This document shows positions 19,240 through 28,887 of a stretch of 64,000 bases of DNA, piece after piece. A program made the translations under genes and the position numbers. Position 1 is the stretch's first letter, and each line of letters opens with the position of its first letter. This DNA is from JANMJD01 sp963847945. Its GTDB lineage: Bacteria; Actinomycetota; Acidimicrobiia; Acidimicrobiales; Ilumatobacteraceae. The stretch covers positions 1 to 64,000 of the forward strand of contig CAWKBX010000009.1 in assembly GCA_963847945.1 (NCBI GenBank). The letters are read 5' to 3'. The notes beneath the pieces were generated by a model that searched no databases, had not been told where the DNA came from, and was given only the letters and a program-made list of their open reading frames with translations.

Positions 19240-20511
19240 GTGAGCAATGCGCGCGAGACCTCGTTGACCGGCGACCCGCGACAGGATGGGCCCCTGGCCG
19301 GGGTCCGAGTGCTCGATCTGTCGCGTGTGCTGGCCGGGCCGCACTGCGGACGGAGTCTGGCCCATCTGGGGGCCGACGTGATCAAGATCGAGTCACCCGA
19401 GGGCGACCTCACCCGTTACTCCCACCCGCGGGTGAACTCGATCGCCACCTACTTCACCCAGCAGAACTGCGGGAAGGACAGCCTCAGCCTCGACCTCTCC
19501 CATCCCGACGGCGCGGCGATCCTGCGCCGCCTGGCCGCGGCGTCCGACGTGGTTCTCGAAAACTTCCGGCCCGGCGTGATGGATCGCCTCGGGGTCGGCT
19601 ACGAGTCGCTCGCCGCCGACAACCCCCGCCTCGTCTACTGCCGCGATCACCGGTTATGGCCTCACCGGGCCGTGGACCAACCGCCGGGCATATGCAACCG
19701 TCATCGGCGCCGAGAGCGGATTTCTTTGGGCCGAAAACCGGGAGACGGGGCACGTCACCGCCCCCGCCGAGATGAGCCACGGCGACACCTACTGCGCCCT
19801 CTATGCCTCGAACGCAATCGTCGCCGCGCTCTACCAACGCGAACGTTCCGGGCGCGGCCAACTCATCGACGTCTCGATGACCGAGTCGCTGCTCAGCGCC
19901 AATGAGCATGCCCACGCTCACCTGCTCGAAGGTCTCGATCACGACAACCTGGTGATCAGCTTCGAGCCGAGCGCCTATCCCGTGTTCACCACCGGCGAGG
20001 GCCGCCAGGTGGCGATCTCGGGGCACCCGGCCGAGCGGGGCACCTTCGAGCGGTTCTGCCGGGGCGTCAACCGGCCGGAGTTGATCGACGACCGGCGGTT
20101 CGCCACGATCCCGCAGCGTAAACGGGCTCTCGTCGAGCTGATCGCCGAACTGCAGGTCGGCGCCGCCCGCTTCCCCACCGCCGAGGACCTGGAGGTTTCT
20201 TTGAACGCGAGAGCTTGGCGATGGGCGTCATCCGTACCGTGCGCGAGGTCGCCGACAGCGACTGGTCGACGGCGCGCAACGCGGTGGTCGAAGTCTCCGA
20301 CCGGGCCGGCGGCACCGTGCGGATCCCGAACTCGCCGTGGCACTTCAGCGACGCCTCCACCGGCGTCTCCGGCGAACCGAAGTACCGCGGGGAAGATAAC
20401 CGGGCCGTGTTGCAGCGGGTCCTCGACCTCGACGACGCCGAGGTCGATCGCCTGGAAGCCACCAAGGTGCTGTCGAGCAGGGTTCCACGCGATATCCCAC
20501 CAACGGCATGA
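19240..20511 (+). CDS. CaiB/BaiF (family III) CoA-transferase, two frameshifts
   Basis: Moves CoA between acyl groups. N-terminal GVRVLDLSRVLAGPHCGRSLAHLGADVIKIE and DVVLENFRPGVMDRLGVGY are diagnostic. After a break near 19650 the protein continues GYGLTGPW, with the family's Asp region at SHGDTYCALYAS, then LIDVSMTESLL; after a second break near 20195 it ends with DRAGGTVRIPNSPWHFSDA and the final lid. GTG 19240 gives the normal length of about 420 residues. Its stop overlaps the ligase start by ATGA, so the two are translationally coupled, an odd pairing functionally. Confidence 0.82.
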
Positions 20512-21400
20512 TCCGCTTCCCGACCGAGCCGATGAAGGCCAACCTCGGCACGCTGCCGAGCGTGACCGACGACGCCAACTGGGCCTACGAGATCAAGTGG
20601 GACGGCTATCGCACGCTGGCCTTCATCGTCGACGGGCGGTTGAAACTGCAGAGCACCAAGGGCATCGACGTCACCGCCAAGTACCCCGAGCTCGCCGGGC
20701 TGCCCGGCGCGTTGGCCGTCCCCGATGCGGTGCTCGACGGCGAGTTGGTCGTACTCGACGATGATGGCAAACCCCGGTTCGAATTGATCCAACGCCACGA
20801 GCGCCAGGCGATGTACTTCGTGTTCGATCTGCTCCACCTGGCCGGCCACGACACCACCGGCCTGCCGTACGAGAACCGTCGGGCGCTGCTCGCCCAAAGC
20901 CTGGAGACAGGCTCGAACTGGTCGGTGCCCGATCACCGCATCGGCGACGGTGCGGCGCTGCTCGCCGCCACGGCGGCCGGGGGTTTGGAGGGCATCATGG
21001 CCAAGCGACTGGGCAGCACCTACCAGCCGGGCAAGCGTTCGCCGGCATGGCGGAAGGTGAAAATCGGTTCAGCACCACGGTCACCATCGGCGGCTACACC
21101 GCGGGGACCGGCAACCGCGCCGGCTCGTTCGGTGCCCTGCTGGTCGGCACACCGCAGATCGATGGCCGGCTGCAGTTCGGCGGCGGGGTCGGCACGGGTT
21201 TCAACGCCTCGACGCTCGAATCGTTGACCGCGACGATGCGGGCGTTGAGCGTGGCGACGAGCCCGTTCGCCGGGGTCGTTCCCCGCGAGTACGTTCGCAC
21301 CGCAACATGGATTCGACCTGAGCTACACGCCGAGATCGAGATCGCCGAGTGGACCAACGAGGGCCTCGTCCGCCACGCCAGCTACCTCGGCCTGGTGTGA
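20508..21400 (+). CDS. ATP-dependent DNA ligase (LigD-type ligase domain), one frameshift
   Basis: Nucleotidyltransferase ligase with the adenylation motif EIKWDGYR (active Lys near residue 27), then LDGELVVLDDDG, FVFDLLHLAG, GLEGIMAKRLGSTYQPGKR and WRKVK. After a one-base loss in an A-run at about 21062 the OB-fold domain follows (TTVTIGGYTAGTGNRAGSFGALLVG, ending EWTNEGLVRHASYLGL). About 295 residues, so a stand-alone ligase like LigC or the ligase part of LigD, without primase or nuclease domains. Such enzymes act in repair, often with Ku; no ku gene is nearby. Confidence 0.85.
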
Positions 21401-21511
21401 ATCGCCTGGAGTGAAGGCGCCTGGAGCGAAGGCCCCTGGAGCGACATGCCGGGCGGATCAGCCCATCCGGAACGGGCCCGTGGCGGGCTCAACACGCCAG
21501 CTGGGCCGACG

Positions 21512-22420
21512 TCAGGTGCCGCGGGGCGACGTCGTCTTCAGCACGGCGTCAAGGTCCTTGCGGGCGGCCTTGAGGTTGGTGATCAACTGGCGGCGAGCCG
21601 ATGCCAACGAGTCGACCTCGGCGTAGGCGTCGGCCCGCAACGCGTCGAGTTCTTCGACCACCTCGGCCCGCTTACGGACCGCAGCTTGTAACCGCTCCTC
21701 GGCCTTCTGGTGAGCAGCGGCCACGATCCGCTGCGCCTCGGCACACGATTCGACCGTCACCCGCTTGGCCTCACCGCGAGATGCCCGTGTGATCCGCTCG
21801 GCCTCGGTGGCCGATTCCTGGGCCAGTCGGGCCGCCTCGGAGCGAGCCGCGGTCACCGCTCGCTCAGCTTCGGTACACGCCCCGGTCAGGGTTCGCTTCG
21901 CCTCGTCACACGCCGATTTCAACTCCGACTCGGCGGTGGTCATCAAAGCGATTCGCTCGTTCTGGGCGGCCCCGCGCATCGCCTCGGAATCGCGGTGGGC
22001 AGCCTCACGCATCGTCTGCGCTTCGATCTCGCCCTTGGCCCGCACCGACTCGGCGTGGGCCAGCGCCTCATGCGTCATTTCGCGTGCCGCCGTCTCGGCT
22101 TTGCGGCGGATGCCCGCTGCCGCCTCGCTGGCGGCCTGCAACAACACCGTCGACTTCTCGTTGAGCATCTCGACGACGGTGGAGCCGTCAGCGCTAGCCA
22201 ACTGGCGGCGGAGTTCGGTGATGTCGCGTTGCAGCGACTCGTTGTCGACCTGCCCCCGGGCAACTTCCGAGGCAACCTGCTCGAGATAGGCCCGAACCGC
22301 GGCGGGCTCGAAACCCTTTTTGTCGACGGGGAAGGTGGCTGCGGCGATGGACTTGGGCGATGATACATCGGCAGGCAGGCGAGCAGCTGCTCCAACATCT
22401 CGACTGGTTGGGCCATACAT
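21512..22420 (-). CDS. DivIVA-domain coiled-coil protein
   Basis: About 302 residues. A DivIVA-type N-terminal element (ATFPVDKKGFEPAAVRAYLEQVASEVA, residues about 30-56) precedes a long Ala/Glu-rich coiled coil that fills nearly the whole rest of the protein. Family proteins bind curved membrane and organise polar growth or septation in actinobacteria. The heptad-rich helix has many spaced Ala-Glu-Ala-x-R repeats. ATG 22420 has an AGCAGGG ribosome site; an in-frame GTG at 22435 is an alternative. An overlapping second frame in the first 20 codons also looks coding-like (MAQPVEMLEQLL), so the exact N-terminus is uncertain. It is not full Wag31 and is probably a paralogue. Confidence 0.75.
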   Translation of the reverse strand: MYGPTSRDVGAAARLPADVSSPKSIAAATFPVDKKGFEPAAVRAYLEQVASEVARGQVDNESLQRDITELRRQLASADGSTVVEMLNEKSTVLLQAASEAAAGIRRKAETAAREMTHEALAHAESVRAKGEIEAQTMREAAHRDSEAMRGAAQNERIALMTTAESELKSACDEAKRTLTGACTEAERAVTAARSEAARLAQESATEAERITRASRGEAKRVTVESCAEAQRIVAAAHQKAEERLQAAVRKRAEVVEELDALRADAYAEVDSLASARRQLITNLKAARKDLDAVLKTTSPRGT

Positions 22421-22568
22421 CACCCTGCTCGCCACTCATGACACACGCCAGTCGGCACAACGATCGACCTGTGAGCCGTGACGCTAGCTCGTCGGAAACA
22501 GCATTGTTGTCCCACAGCCGCACTTGGGGAGAATTGGGCCCAAACAGCTACATCGAGCGTTGAGCAGC

Positions 22569-23153
22569 TCACCCACCCGTGATCACTTTCACGAATGCAA
22601 GGCCGCTGAGCAGCAGAAACACGCAACCCCCGACGCGACGGATGATGCCGAGTGGAACGACCTTGGCCAAGGCTTGACCGACGCCGGCCGCCAACGCAGC
22701 GACCGCGCTGAGAGCGGCGAACGCCCCGATCCCGACCATCCACGGTCGGTCGGCGTTGGCCGCCAGTCCGGCTGTGGCGAGTTGCGTCAGATCGCCCAGT
22801 TCGGCGATCAATACGGCGCCGGCGCTCATCACCATCACCCTCCACGCCCCGAGGGGTGCAGGAGGAGCAGCCGTTTCGTCGATCGGCCCCTCACCACCGG
22901 AACGAAGCAACCCGATGCCTCCGATGGCGAACAGCGTTCCCGCCATCGCCGCCACCGCCCGATCGGGCAGCTTGGCCAACAACGACCCGGCCACGACCGC
23001 CAGGACGACGTGGCAGGCGAAGGCGACGCTCACCCCCATCCACACCTGCAGCGGGCGGCGGGTCCGAGCCGTCATCAACAACGTGGCGACCATCGTCTTG
23101 TCGGGAAGTTCAGCCAGGAACACTGCGGCGAAGGCGGTCAGCAACTCAGCCAT
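22569..23153 (-). CDS. GDT1/TMEM165 (UPF0016) family cation transporter
   Basis: A six-helix membrane protein of about 195 residues. Each half carries the family's acidic motif: AELPDKT near residue 14 and AELGDLT in the second half (the consensus is E-x-G-D-(K/R)-(T/S)), here slightly varied with Pro in the first and Leu in the second. Homologues export Mn2+ or Ca2+. ATG 23153 (MAELLTAF) starts directly at the first helix; the in-frame ATG 23189 adds residues of no clear role. Same strand and next to the DivIVA-type gene. Confidence 0.85.
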   Translation of the reverse strand: MAELLTAFAAVFLAELPDKTMVATLLMTARTRRPLQVWMGVSVAFACHVVLAVVAGSLLAKLPDRAVAAMAGTLFAIGGIGLLRSGGEGPIDETAAPPAPLGAWRVMVMSAGAVLIAELGDLTQLATAGLAANADRPWMVGIGAFAALSAVAALAAGVGQALAKVVPLGIIRRVGGCVFLLLSGLAFVKVITGG

Positions 23154-23236
23154 CTCGCCGCCGATCCACGCAATCAGCGTAGACGGCACCAGCCGCTGAT
23201 CCGCCGGATCGGCGGCCCGGTGGGCAGACTCGAACC

Positions 23237-23972
23237 ATGACGTTCAGCCACGACGACGAACTCCGCCGGCAGATCATCGCCAACGTGGGCGCCCATGCCC
23301 GGACGACGGTCGAACTCGACGGGCGACGTCACGCCGCGGTCGCCATCGTCGTCGTCGACAGCGTGCCCGGCTCCGACCCCGACGATCCGGCCGACGTCGG
23401 GACTGACCCGTTCGCCAACGTCCCCGGGATCGCCGATACCACGCTCCACCTCGACGACCTGATGACCGGAGTCTCCGGTGGGGCGGCGATTCCTACTCTG
23501 TCGCCGGGCCGCCCGAATGAACAGCCATGCCCGCCAGTGGGCCCTGCCCGGTGGACGGGTCGACGCCGGTGAGACCGCCGAGCAGGCCGCGTTACGAGAA
23601 CTCCGCGAGGAGTTGGGGGTCGATCTCGGCGCCGACTGCGTCGTCGGGCTACTCGACGACTACCCCAGTCGGTCGGGCTTTGTGATGACCCCGGTGGTGA
23701 TCTGGGCCCCTGGCTCGGTCGAGCTCCAACCGAATCCGACGGAAGTCGCCAATGTTTATCGGGTGGGTCTGCATGAGCTGTGTCGCTCCGATTCACCCCG
23801 CTATGTAGAGATCCCCGAAAGCGATCGACCCGTCGTGCAACTCCGCCTCGGCGGAAGTCTGATTCACGCGCCGACGGGGGCCGTGATGCTCCAATTCCGT
23901 CGGGTCTGCATCGAAGGCCAGCTCAACGAACGGGTCGATCATCTTGAGCAACCGGTGTTCGCCTGGCGTTGA
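23237..23972 (+). CDS. Nudix hydrolase (CoA pyrophosphatase-like), one frameshift
   Basis: Cleaves a nucleoside diphosphate linked to another moiety. The Nudix box starts with GGRVDAGETAEQAALRELRE and continues EELGV, matching Gx5Ex7REUxEExGU. The frame changes near 23485, before GRRFLLCRRAARMNSHARQWALPGG; together about 240 residues. A leading helix-rich N-terminus in the first frame (LRRQIIANVGAHARTTVELDGRRHAAVAIVVV) and GVDLGADCVVGLLDDYPSRSG fit the NudL/CoAse-type group. Starts at ATG 23237, divergent from the GDT1 gene. Confidence 0.8.
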
Positions 23973-23997
23973 CGGCTGGTCCGTTCACGCCGTGTTC

Positions 23998-24450
23998 TCA
24001 ACGACCTGTGTGGCCGAATCCGCCGCCACGATTGTCTCCATCGAGGGCGACGACCTCGATCCATGAAATCTTCGGCACCGGGAGCACCACCAGTTGAGCG
24101 ATGCGATCGCCCCGCTCGACGACGTAGTCGGCCGCCGGATCGGTGTTGACCAGGGCGACCTTGATCTCGTCGCGATAGCCGGCGTCGATCAGCCCAGGGG
24201 CGTTGACGAGCGTGACACCGTGACGCAACGCCAGCCCACTACGCGGCAGCAAAAATCCACCATGACCAGGTGGAATAGCGACGGAAATGCCGGTCGGCAC
24301 GATGCTTCTGCCTCCCCCCGCAGCCACGACAACCCGCTGGCGGGCGACCAGATCGATGCCGGCGTCGTCGTCACGGGCTCGCGTCGGCAGCGGCAACTCG
24401 GCGTCGAGGCGCACGATCTCGATCTCGAACGGGGTGGAGGCGGTCACCAT
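23998..24450 (-). CDS. dut: dUTP diphosphatase
   Basis: Hydrolyses dUTP to dUMP and pyrophosphate, keeping uracil out of DNA. All five trimeric dUTPase motifs are present: DDDAGIDLVA, PRSGLALRHG, NAPGLIDAGYRDEI, ERGDRIAQLVV and GGGFGHTG. 150 residues is the normal length. ATG 24450. It is divergent from the oligoribonuclease gene, sharing an intergenic region of about 85 bp. Confidence 0.95.
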   Translation of the reverse strand: MVTASTPFEIEIVRLDAELPLPTRARDDDAGIDLVARQRVVVAAGGGRSIVPTGISVAIPPGHGGFLLPRSGLALRHGVTLVNAPGLIDAGYRDEIKVALVNTDPAADYVVERGDRIAQLVVLPVPKISWIEVVALDGDNRGGGFGHTGR

Positions 24451-24535
24451 TGCGACGCTACGACGTAGCCTACCTACCCCGGTAACTGGCGTTGCGCCGA
24501 GTCAGCGGCCACCGAACCACGTAGTGTCGGGGGTC

Positions 24536-25093
24536 GTGCTTGTGTGGATGGATCTCGAAATGACCGGACTCGACCCGGCCCGTGACGTAATCGTCGAGAT
24601 CGCCACCCTGATTACCGACGACGAATTGCAAATCATCGCCGAGGGCCCGCAACTCGTCATTCACCACGACGACGAGACGTTGGCCGTGATGGATGCGTTC
24701 GTGAGCGATATGCACACCCGTTCGGGACTGCTGCCCTTGATCCAGTCGTCGACGACCACGCTCGAAGAAGCGGGCCAGGTCACCCTCGATTTCATCAAAG
24801 CCCACGTTCCCAAGGCTCGATCGGTGCCGCTATGCGGCAACTCGATCGGGATGGATCGGCGCTTTCTCGCCGCCTATCTTCCCGACATCGAGAACTGGCT
24901 GCATTACCGCTCCGTCGACGTGTCGACGGTCAAGGAACTGGTCAAGCGCTGGCATCCCGATGTCGTGTCGAAGCGCCCCCACAAGGTCGGCAATCATCGG
25001 GCCTTGGGGGACATCCGCGAGAGCGTGGCGGAGTTGCGTTACTACCGTGAACGGGCCTTCGTCGCCCGCCCCACACCCCCGCCCGCCGCCTGA
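24536..25093 (+). CDS. orn: Oligoribonuclease
   Basis: DEDDh 3'-5' exoribonuclease that finishes RNA decay by degrading 2- to 5-mers. Catalytic pattern: WMDLEMTGLD (D, E), GNSIGMDRRFL (D), and NHRALGDIRES (H and D). About 185 residues, normal. The start is GTG; 24536 gives MLVWMDLE, while an in-frame GTG at 24524 would add four residues. No clear ribosome binding site separates them, so a near-leaderless start is possible. Confidence 0.93.
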   Translation: MLVWMDLEMTGLDPARDVIVEIATLITDDELQIIAEGPQLVIHHDDETLAVMDAFVSDMHTRSGLLPLIQSSTTTLEEAGQVTLDFIKAHVPKARSVPLCGNSIGMDRRFLAAYLPDIENWLHYRSVDVSTVKELVKRWHPDVVSKRPHKVGNHRALGDIRESVAELRYYRERAFVARPTPPPAA

Positions 25094-25164
25094 TCCCGGC
25101 TGTTCGCCGTTGCCGACTGGCGTCGGCTGCCCTGTACCGAAGACCGACGGGTACGGTGGAAACC

Positions 25165-26274
25165 ATGAGCGACGGGCACGACCACTCCCACACCGACAGT
25201 GCCCCGCCGCGGCCCCGCCGCCAGGAGCAGGAACCGGCCAGCGAGGAGATCACCGAGGTCGCCCCCGGCATCCTGCGCAGCCAGTTGCCGATCTCAATTC
25301 CTGGACTTGGGCACGTCAACTGCTACATCCTCGAAGATGAGCGAGGCTTCGCCCTGGTCGATCCGGGGCTGCCGGGCAAGGAGTCGTACGTTGCGCTGAA
25401 GGCCCGGCTGAAGCAGGCTGGCGTGCCGCTCAAGCGGGTCCACAGTGTGATCGTGACCCACAGCCATCCCGACCACTTCGGCGGCGCAACTCGTCTTCGG
25501 GCCGATTCGGGGGCCGACATCGTCACCCATCGCCGATTCCGCGTGCTGTGGGACCCGACCGAGCCCCCCGATGTCGATCTCGAATCGGCCTCTGCGCCGC
25601 TGCTCGACCCCGAGGGCAACCCGCGCAAGAAGCGTTTACCGTGGGATCCGAGCCCGTGGGGTGGAGCGGGCATGACCATCCCGTGGCGGCGCAAGGCACA
25701 GATTCGCGTCGTGCGGGCCTTCCCGAGGATGATGCGCCTGCCGCGGCCGACGGTGCGACTCGACGATGCCCAGACGATCAGGTTCGCCCGTCGCGAGTGG
25801 GTGGCGATCCACACCCCCGGGCACACCGAAGATCACCTTTGTCTGTTCGACCCGACCGAGGGCGTGATGCTGTCGGGCGATCATGTGCTACCGACGATCA
25901 CCCCGCACATCAGCGGCATGATCCGTGCCGCTGACCCGCTGGCCGAGTTCTTCACCTCGCTCGACAAGGTCGGCTCGTACGGCGACCGCACCAACATCGT
26001 GCTTCCCGCCCACGGAAATCCGTTCACCGACCTCGGCGGACGCGCCGAGGCGATCAAACGTCATCACTACGAGCGCCTCGACATCCTGCGGACGAAGTCG
26101 GCCGAGATGGGCCACCCCGCCACCGTGATGGAGTTCTCGAAGCACCTCTTCTCGCCCCGCTCGCAGGGCACGATGGCCGACAGCGAAACGTTCGCCCATC
26201 TCGAACACCTCCGCCTCGCCGGCGAAGCCGAAGTCCGCCGCACCGACGGGTTGTTGGAGTACTCCGTCGGCTGA
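25165..26274 (+). CDS. MBL-fold metallo-hydrolase
   Basis: Beta-lactamase-fold hydrolase of about 369 residues. HSHPDH is the dinuclear metal motif; further ligands are HTPGHTEDHLCL, SGDHVLP and the final AHGNPF. The N-terminus is His-rich (SDGHDHSHTDS) and precedes a hydrophilic leader. A Pro/Trp/Arg-rich insertion (RKKRLPWDPSPWGG) stands in the middle, and the C-terminal helical domain resembles LACTB2-like and thioesterase-type members. ATG 25165 follows a GTG at 25156 in frame. Specific substrate unknown. Confidence 0.82.
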   Translation: MSDGHDHSHTDSAPPRPRRQEQEPASEEITEVAPGILRSQLPISIPGLGHVNCYILEDERGFALVDPGLPGKESYVALKARLKQAGVPLKRVHSVIVTHSHPDHFGGATRLRADSGADIVTHRRFRVLWDPTEPPDVDLESASAPLLDPEGNPRKKRLPWDPSPWGGAGMTIPWRRKAQIRVVRAFPRMMRLPRPTVRLDDAQTIRFARREWVAIHTPGHTEDHLCLFDPTEGVMLSGDHVLPTITPHISGMIRAADPLAEFFTSLDKVGSYGDRTNIVLPAHGNPFTDLGGRAEAIKRHHYERLDILRTKSAEMGHPATVMEFSKHLFSPRSQGTMADSETFAHLEHLRLAGEAEVRRTDGLLEYSVG

Positions 26275-26280
26275 GCCGGA

Positions 26281-27210
26281 CTACATCACGTCGTTGGGGT
26301 CGCAGTTGGAGCCACAGACGGCGATGACGACGCGTTCGTCGGCCGACGGTTTGTATGCCCCTGAGCGAATCGCCGCGTAGGCCGCCGCACCGCCGGGTTC
26401 GGCGACGAGACGCAGGTCGTTCCACAGGGCGCGCTGGGCGTCGCGCATTGCGTCGGCGTCGATGGTGACGGCCTCATCGACGTAGTGACGAATGATCGAC
26501 CACGGCACCGCACCGACCTGTCCGGCCCCCAGCGAATCAGAACCCAGCCCGCCGACCGACACCGACGTTGGCGAACCGGCGGCGAGCGCGGCACGCACGC
26601 ATTGCGACGTCTCGGGTTCGACACAGACGATCTTCACCCGGTCGGTCAGCCATGCGGCCTGACCGGCGAGAAACCCTCCGCCCCCGGCGGCGATGATCAG
26701 GGTGTCGAAGCCGATGATCTGGCGTTCCAACTCGCGACTCATCGTGCCCTGACCGGCGACCGTGGCGGGGTGATCGAACGGGTGAACCATCAGGGCACCG
26801 GTGCAGGCCTGGCGCAGATTCGCCTCGCGCTGGGCGTCGTCGTAGTAGCCATCGACGACGGTGACGACCGCGCCGAACCGCTCGATGTTCGCCCGTTTCA
26901 TCGCAGGGCTGGTCGATGGGACGAACACCTCGGCGGTGATCCGCAGGCCGCGGGCGACGTTGGCCAACGCCGCCCCGTGGTTGCCTCCCGATGCTGTGAT
27001 CACCCCGCTCGGGGGTAGCTCACCGGCCGACAACACCCGGTTGAACGCCCCGCGGGTCTTGAACGACCCGGCGTGTTGCAGCAGTTCGAGCTTGAGGATC
27101 ACCCCGTGGTGCTCGATCACCGGGGTCTTGCGGACGTGCGGGGTGATCAAGGCCGCGGCCCGCTCCACATCATCGGGAGTCACCAACGGTGAATCATGCT
27201 CAATGATCAT
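26281..27210 (-). CDS. Threonine/serine dehydratase-like PLP enzyme
   Basis: Fold type II PLP-dependent lyase, about 309 residues. The PLP Lys is in HAGSFKTRGAFN, the Asn-loop is ITASGGNHGAALA, and the phosphate-binding glycine loop is IIAAGGGGFLAG. It is probably a serine/threonine dehydratase or racemase; length and lack of an ACT domain fit the catabolic or racemase-like types. The start ATG overlaps the thioesterase stop (ATGA), so it is the second gene of a two-gene operon. The last residues CGSNCDPNDVM resemble the usual CGSN end of this family. Confidence 0.85.
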   Translation of the reverse strand: MIIEHDSPLVTPDDVERAAALITPHVRKTPVIEHHGVILKLELLQHAGSFKTRGAFNRVLSAGELPPSGVITASGGNHGAALANVARGLRITAEVFVPSTSPAMKRANIERFGAVVTVVDGYYDDAQREANLRQACTGALMVHPFDHPATVAGQGTMSRELERQIIGFDTLIIAAGGGGFLAGQAAWLTDRVKIVCVEPETSQCVRAALAAGSPTSVSVGGLGSDSLGAGQVGAVPWSIIRHYVDEAVTIDADAMRDAQRALWNDLRLVAEPGGAAAYAAIRSGAYKPSADERVVIAVCGSNCDPNDVM

Positions 27211-27965
27211 TCGACAACCTCCACAGTGGCGCTGGCCCTGACGGCCCCACCCTCGCTCATCCACACTCGCAAACCACGCTCGTCATCGACGACCGCCACC
27301 TCGGCCACCGCGCCCGGACCGAGCGCGTCGCGATGCTCCAACTCGGCCCGCAACGGAGCCCGAATGTCACGACGACGGGCCAGTTCTTCCTCGACCACCG
27401 TCCAGTAGTTCGAGTTGTTCACATGCCCGAGCACGTCGTAATCGCAGAACCGTGGCGTCCAATTCCAACGATGCCCCACCTCGTCGGGAGTTGTCGTGTG
27501 GCGAAGGTTCGCTCGCACCGTTCGGCCGCCCGTCGCCGGACCGTAAAGCTCGTGAAACTCGGGGGGCAACGCCGTCGGGCGACCCGTGGCCGGATCGACG
27601 TGCACCCACAACGTGGCCGAATCGATCGCCCCGCCATGCTCCCCATGGATGCGAATTCGCCGCTCGGCCCACCGGCTGCCGGTGCCGCTGCACCATGTAC
27701 GACACGTCATCGCTTCGAGGTAGACGGGGAACCGCCGGACCTCGATCACCGTCCGACGAACCACCCAGCCGGCCGCGGCGATGAACCCGGCATCGCGGGT
27801 GTCATCGTCGGAGACGTCCTGCAGATACCGAACCAGGGCGTCGAACCGCAATCTTCCACCCGGCGAAGCGTCACCCAACCGCACCCGCCGATTGGTCTCG
27901 AAAACCCTTCCGACCAGCGGTTCTTCGGCCAACGGTTCGACTGGCTCGGGGGCGGCAGCGGGCAT
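27207..27965 (-). CDS. Acyl-ACP thioesterase-like protein (double hotdog)
   Basis: About 252 residues with two hotdog units: the first around RVRLGDASPGGRLRFDALVRYLQDVSDDD and the second around RFCDYDVLGHVNNSNYW, where DxxxHVNNxxYW is the catalytic loop of FatA/4-hydroxybenzoyl-CoA-type thioesterases. WVHVDPATGRP links the two. It would hydrolyse acyl-ACP or acyl-CoA. First gene of the pair with the dehydratase, by ATGA overlap. ATG 27965; the promoter should lie in the AT-richer 27970-28010. Confidence 0.85.
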   Translation of the reverse strand: MPAAAPEPVEPLAEEPLVGRVFETNRRVRLGDASPGGRLRFDALVRYLQDVSDDDTRDAGFIAAAGWVVRRTVIEVRRFPVYLEAMTCRTWCSGTGSRWAERRIRIHGEHGGAIDSATLWVHVDPATGRPTALPPEFHELYGPATGGRTVRANLRHTTTPDEVGHRWNWTPRFCDYDVLGHVNNSNYWTVVEEELARRRDIRAPLRAELEHRDALGPGAVAEVAVVDDERGLRVWMSEGGAVRASATVEVVE

Positions 27966-28022
27966 CGGAAACGACGGTAGCTGGAGAAGTCGAATAAATC
28001 AGTTGACGGGACCCCCGCGCGA

Positions 28023-28292
28023 ATGATTCCCTATCTAACGGACCGGTACAACGCCGCGTCTGCCAAGAAACCGAACGACTCCGAAAGGCTCCGAATTCAC
28101 ATGACCACCGCACGCACCGCTCAGACACTGGTCGCCATGACCAGCGCCGCGCGCCCGTGTGTTGATCGCGGGTATTCGTGGCTGCTCGGTACCACCGTGT
28201 CGGAATCACCCATTTTCACGCATGTGACCGAGGGCAATTTCCGGAACGGGACCAAGCGTTCCACCCGACGACTCAAGAGGCGTCTGACGTAA
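28023..28292 (+). CDS. Possible small basic protein, low confidence
   Basis: An 89-codon frame lying alone in a 485-bp gap (27966-28450) that is AT-richer than its surroundings. It resembles nothing recognised; the end NGTKRSTRRLKRRLT is very basic. The reason to mention it is that its stop is about 25 bases before a strong intrinsic terminator (28318-28346), so something here is transcribed toward it. A 7-bp stem TCTGACG/CGTCAGA lies between. The transcript could instead be non-coding RNA. Codon use does not decide. Confidence 0.25.
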   Translation: MIPYLTDRYNAASAKKPNDSERLRIHMTTARTAQTLVAMTSAARPCVDRGYSWLLGTTVSESPIFTHVTEGNFRNGTKRSTRRLKRRLT

Positions 28293-28317
28293 ATGAAACT
28301 GCGTCAGAAGTGCCACG

Positions 28318-28346
28318 AGGCCGTCGGGATCCCATCCCGGCGGCCT
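28318..28346 (+). terminator. Intrinsic terminator
   Basis: AGGCCGTCGGGAT (28318-28330) pairs with ATCCCGGCGGCCT (28334-28346), 13 bp with one G-U pair and a three-base loop, followed by TTCTGGTTTTT. This is the most textbook terminator in the window. It ends a transcript from the unclear region at 28000-28300. Confidence 0.8.
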
Positions 28347-28450
28347 TTCTGGTTTTTCCGCCGCAGTTTCAAGGCCATTCATGTATCACCCACCCATGTC
28401 CCACACACCCACGTCTCATACCAACCAAGCACACAGGGGAAAGCACAGCC

Positions 28451-28801
28451 ATGTTGACCATCGAACTGAACCCGATCACCGAGTCGTACAACGACCTTCC
28501 CGCCGACCCGTGGGCCACCGCCCGCTGCCGGGACGGTCACGGAACGCTGACCCACCTCTTCTTCTCTGACGAGGTGCACCTCATCGCCCGGGCCAAGGCC
28601 ATCTGCAGCAAGTGCCCCTTAAGCGGACTCTGCCTCGACAGCGCCCTGGTGCGCGCCGAGCCGTGGGGGGTGTGGGGTGGCGAGCTGCTCTTGAACGGCC
28701 GGATCGTGACCCACAAGCGGCCCCGTGGCCGGCCGCCCAAACACCCCCGGCCCGAGCTGGTAGTGGAAGAGGTTCCTCTCCCGCCCCACCTCGTCGACTA
28801 A
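28451..28801 (+). CDS. WhiB family iron-sulfur regulator
   Basis: A 116-residue WhiB-like protein, an actinobacterial Fe-S transcription factor that binds the primary sigma factor. The four cluster cysteines are ARCRDG, then AICSKCPLSGLC (C-x2-C-x5-C); the turn GVWGGEL follows, and the end KRPRGRPPKHPRP is the basic DNA-contacting part with an AT-hook-like RGRP. A strong site AGGGGAAAG precedes ATG 28451. Family subtype (WhiA/B numbering) not assigned. Possibly controls neighbouring or stress genes. Confidence 0.95.
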   Translation: MLTIELNPITESYNDLPADPWATARCRDGHGTLTHLFFSDEVHLIARAKAICSKCPLSGLCLDSALVRAEPWGVWGGELLLNGRIVTHKRPRGRPPKHPRPELVVEEVPLPPHLVD

Positions 28802-28817
28802 GGCCCACCAGGCCGAG

Positions 28818-28847
28818 GGGTTGAGTGCCAGAACCGGCACTCAACCC
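28818..28847 (+). terminator. Hairpin after whiB-like gene
   Basis: GGGTTGAGTGCC (28818-28829) is the exact complement of GGCACTCAACCC (28836-28847) with a six-base loop, 17 bases after the WhiB stop. Followed by TTC only, so a weak U-tract; still a likely terminator separating WhiB from the secreted protein. Confidence 0.7.
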
Positions 28848-28887
28848 TTCGGCACCCGGTTGGCCCTCCCGACCCACCTCCAATTTG

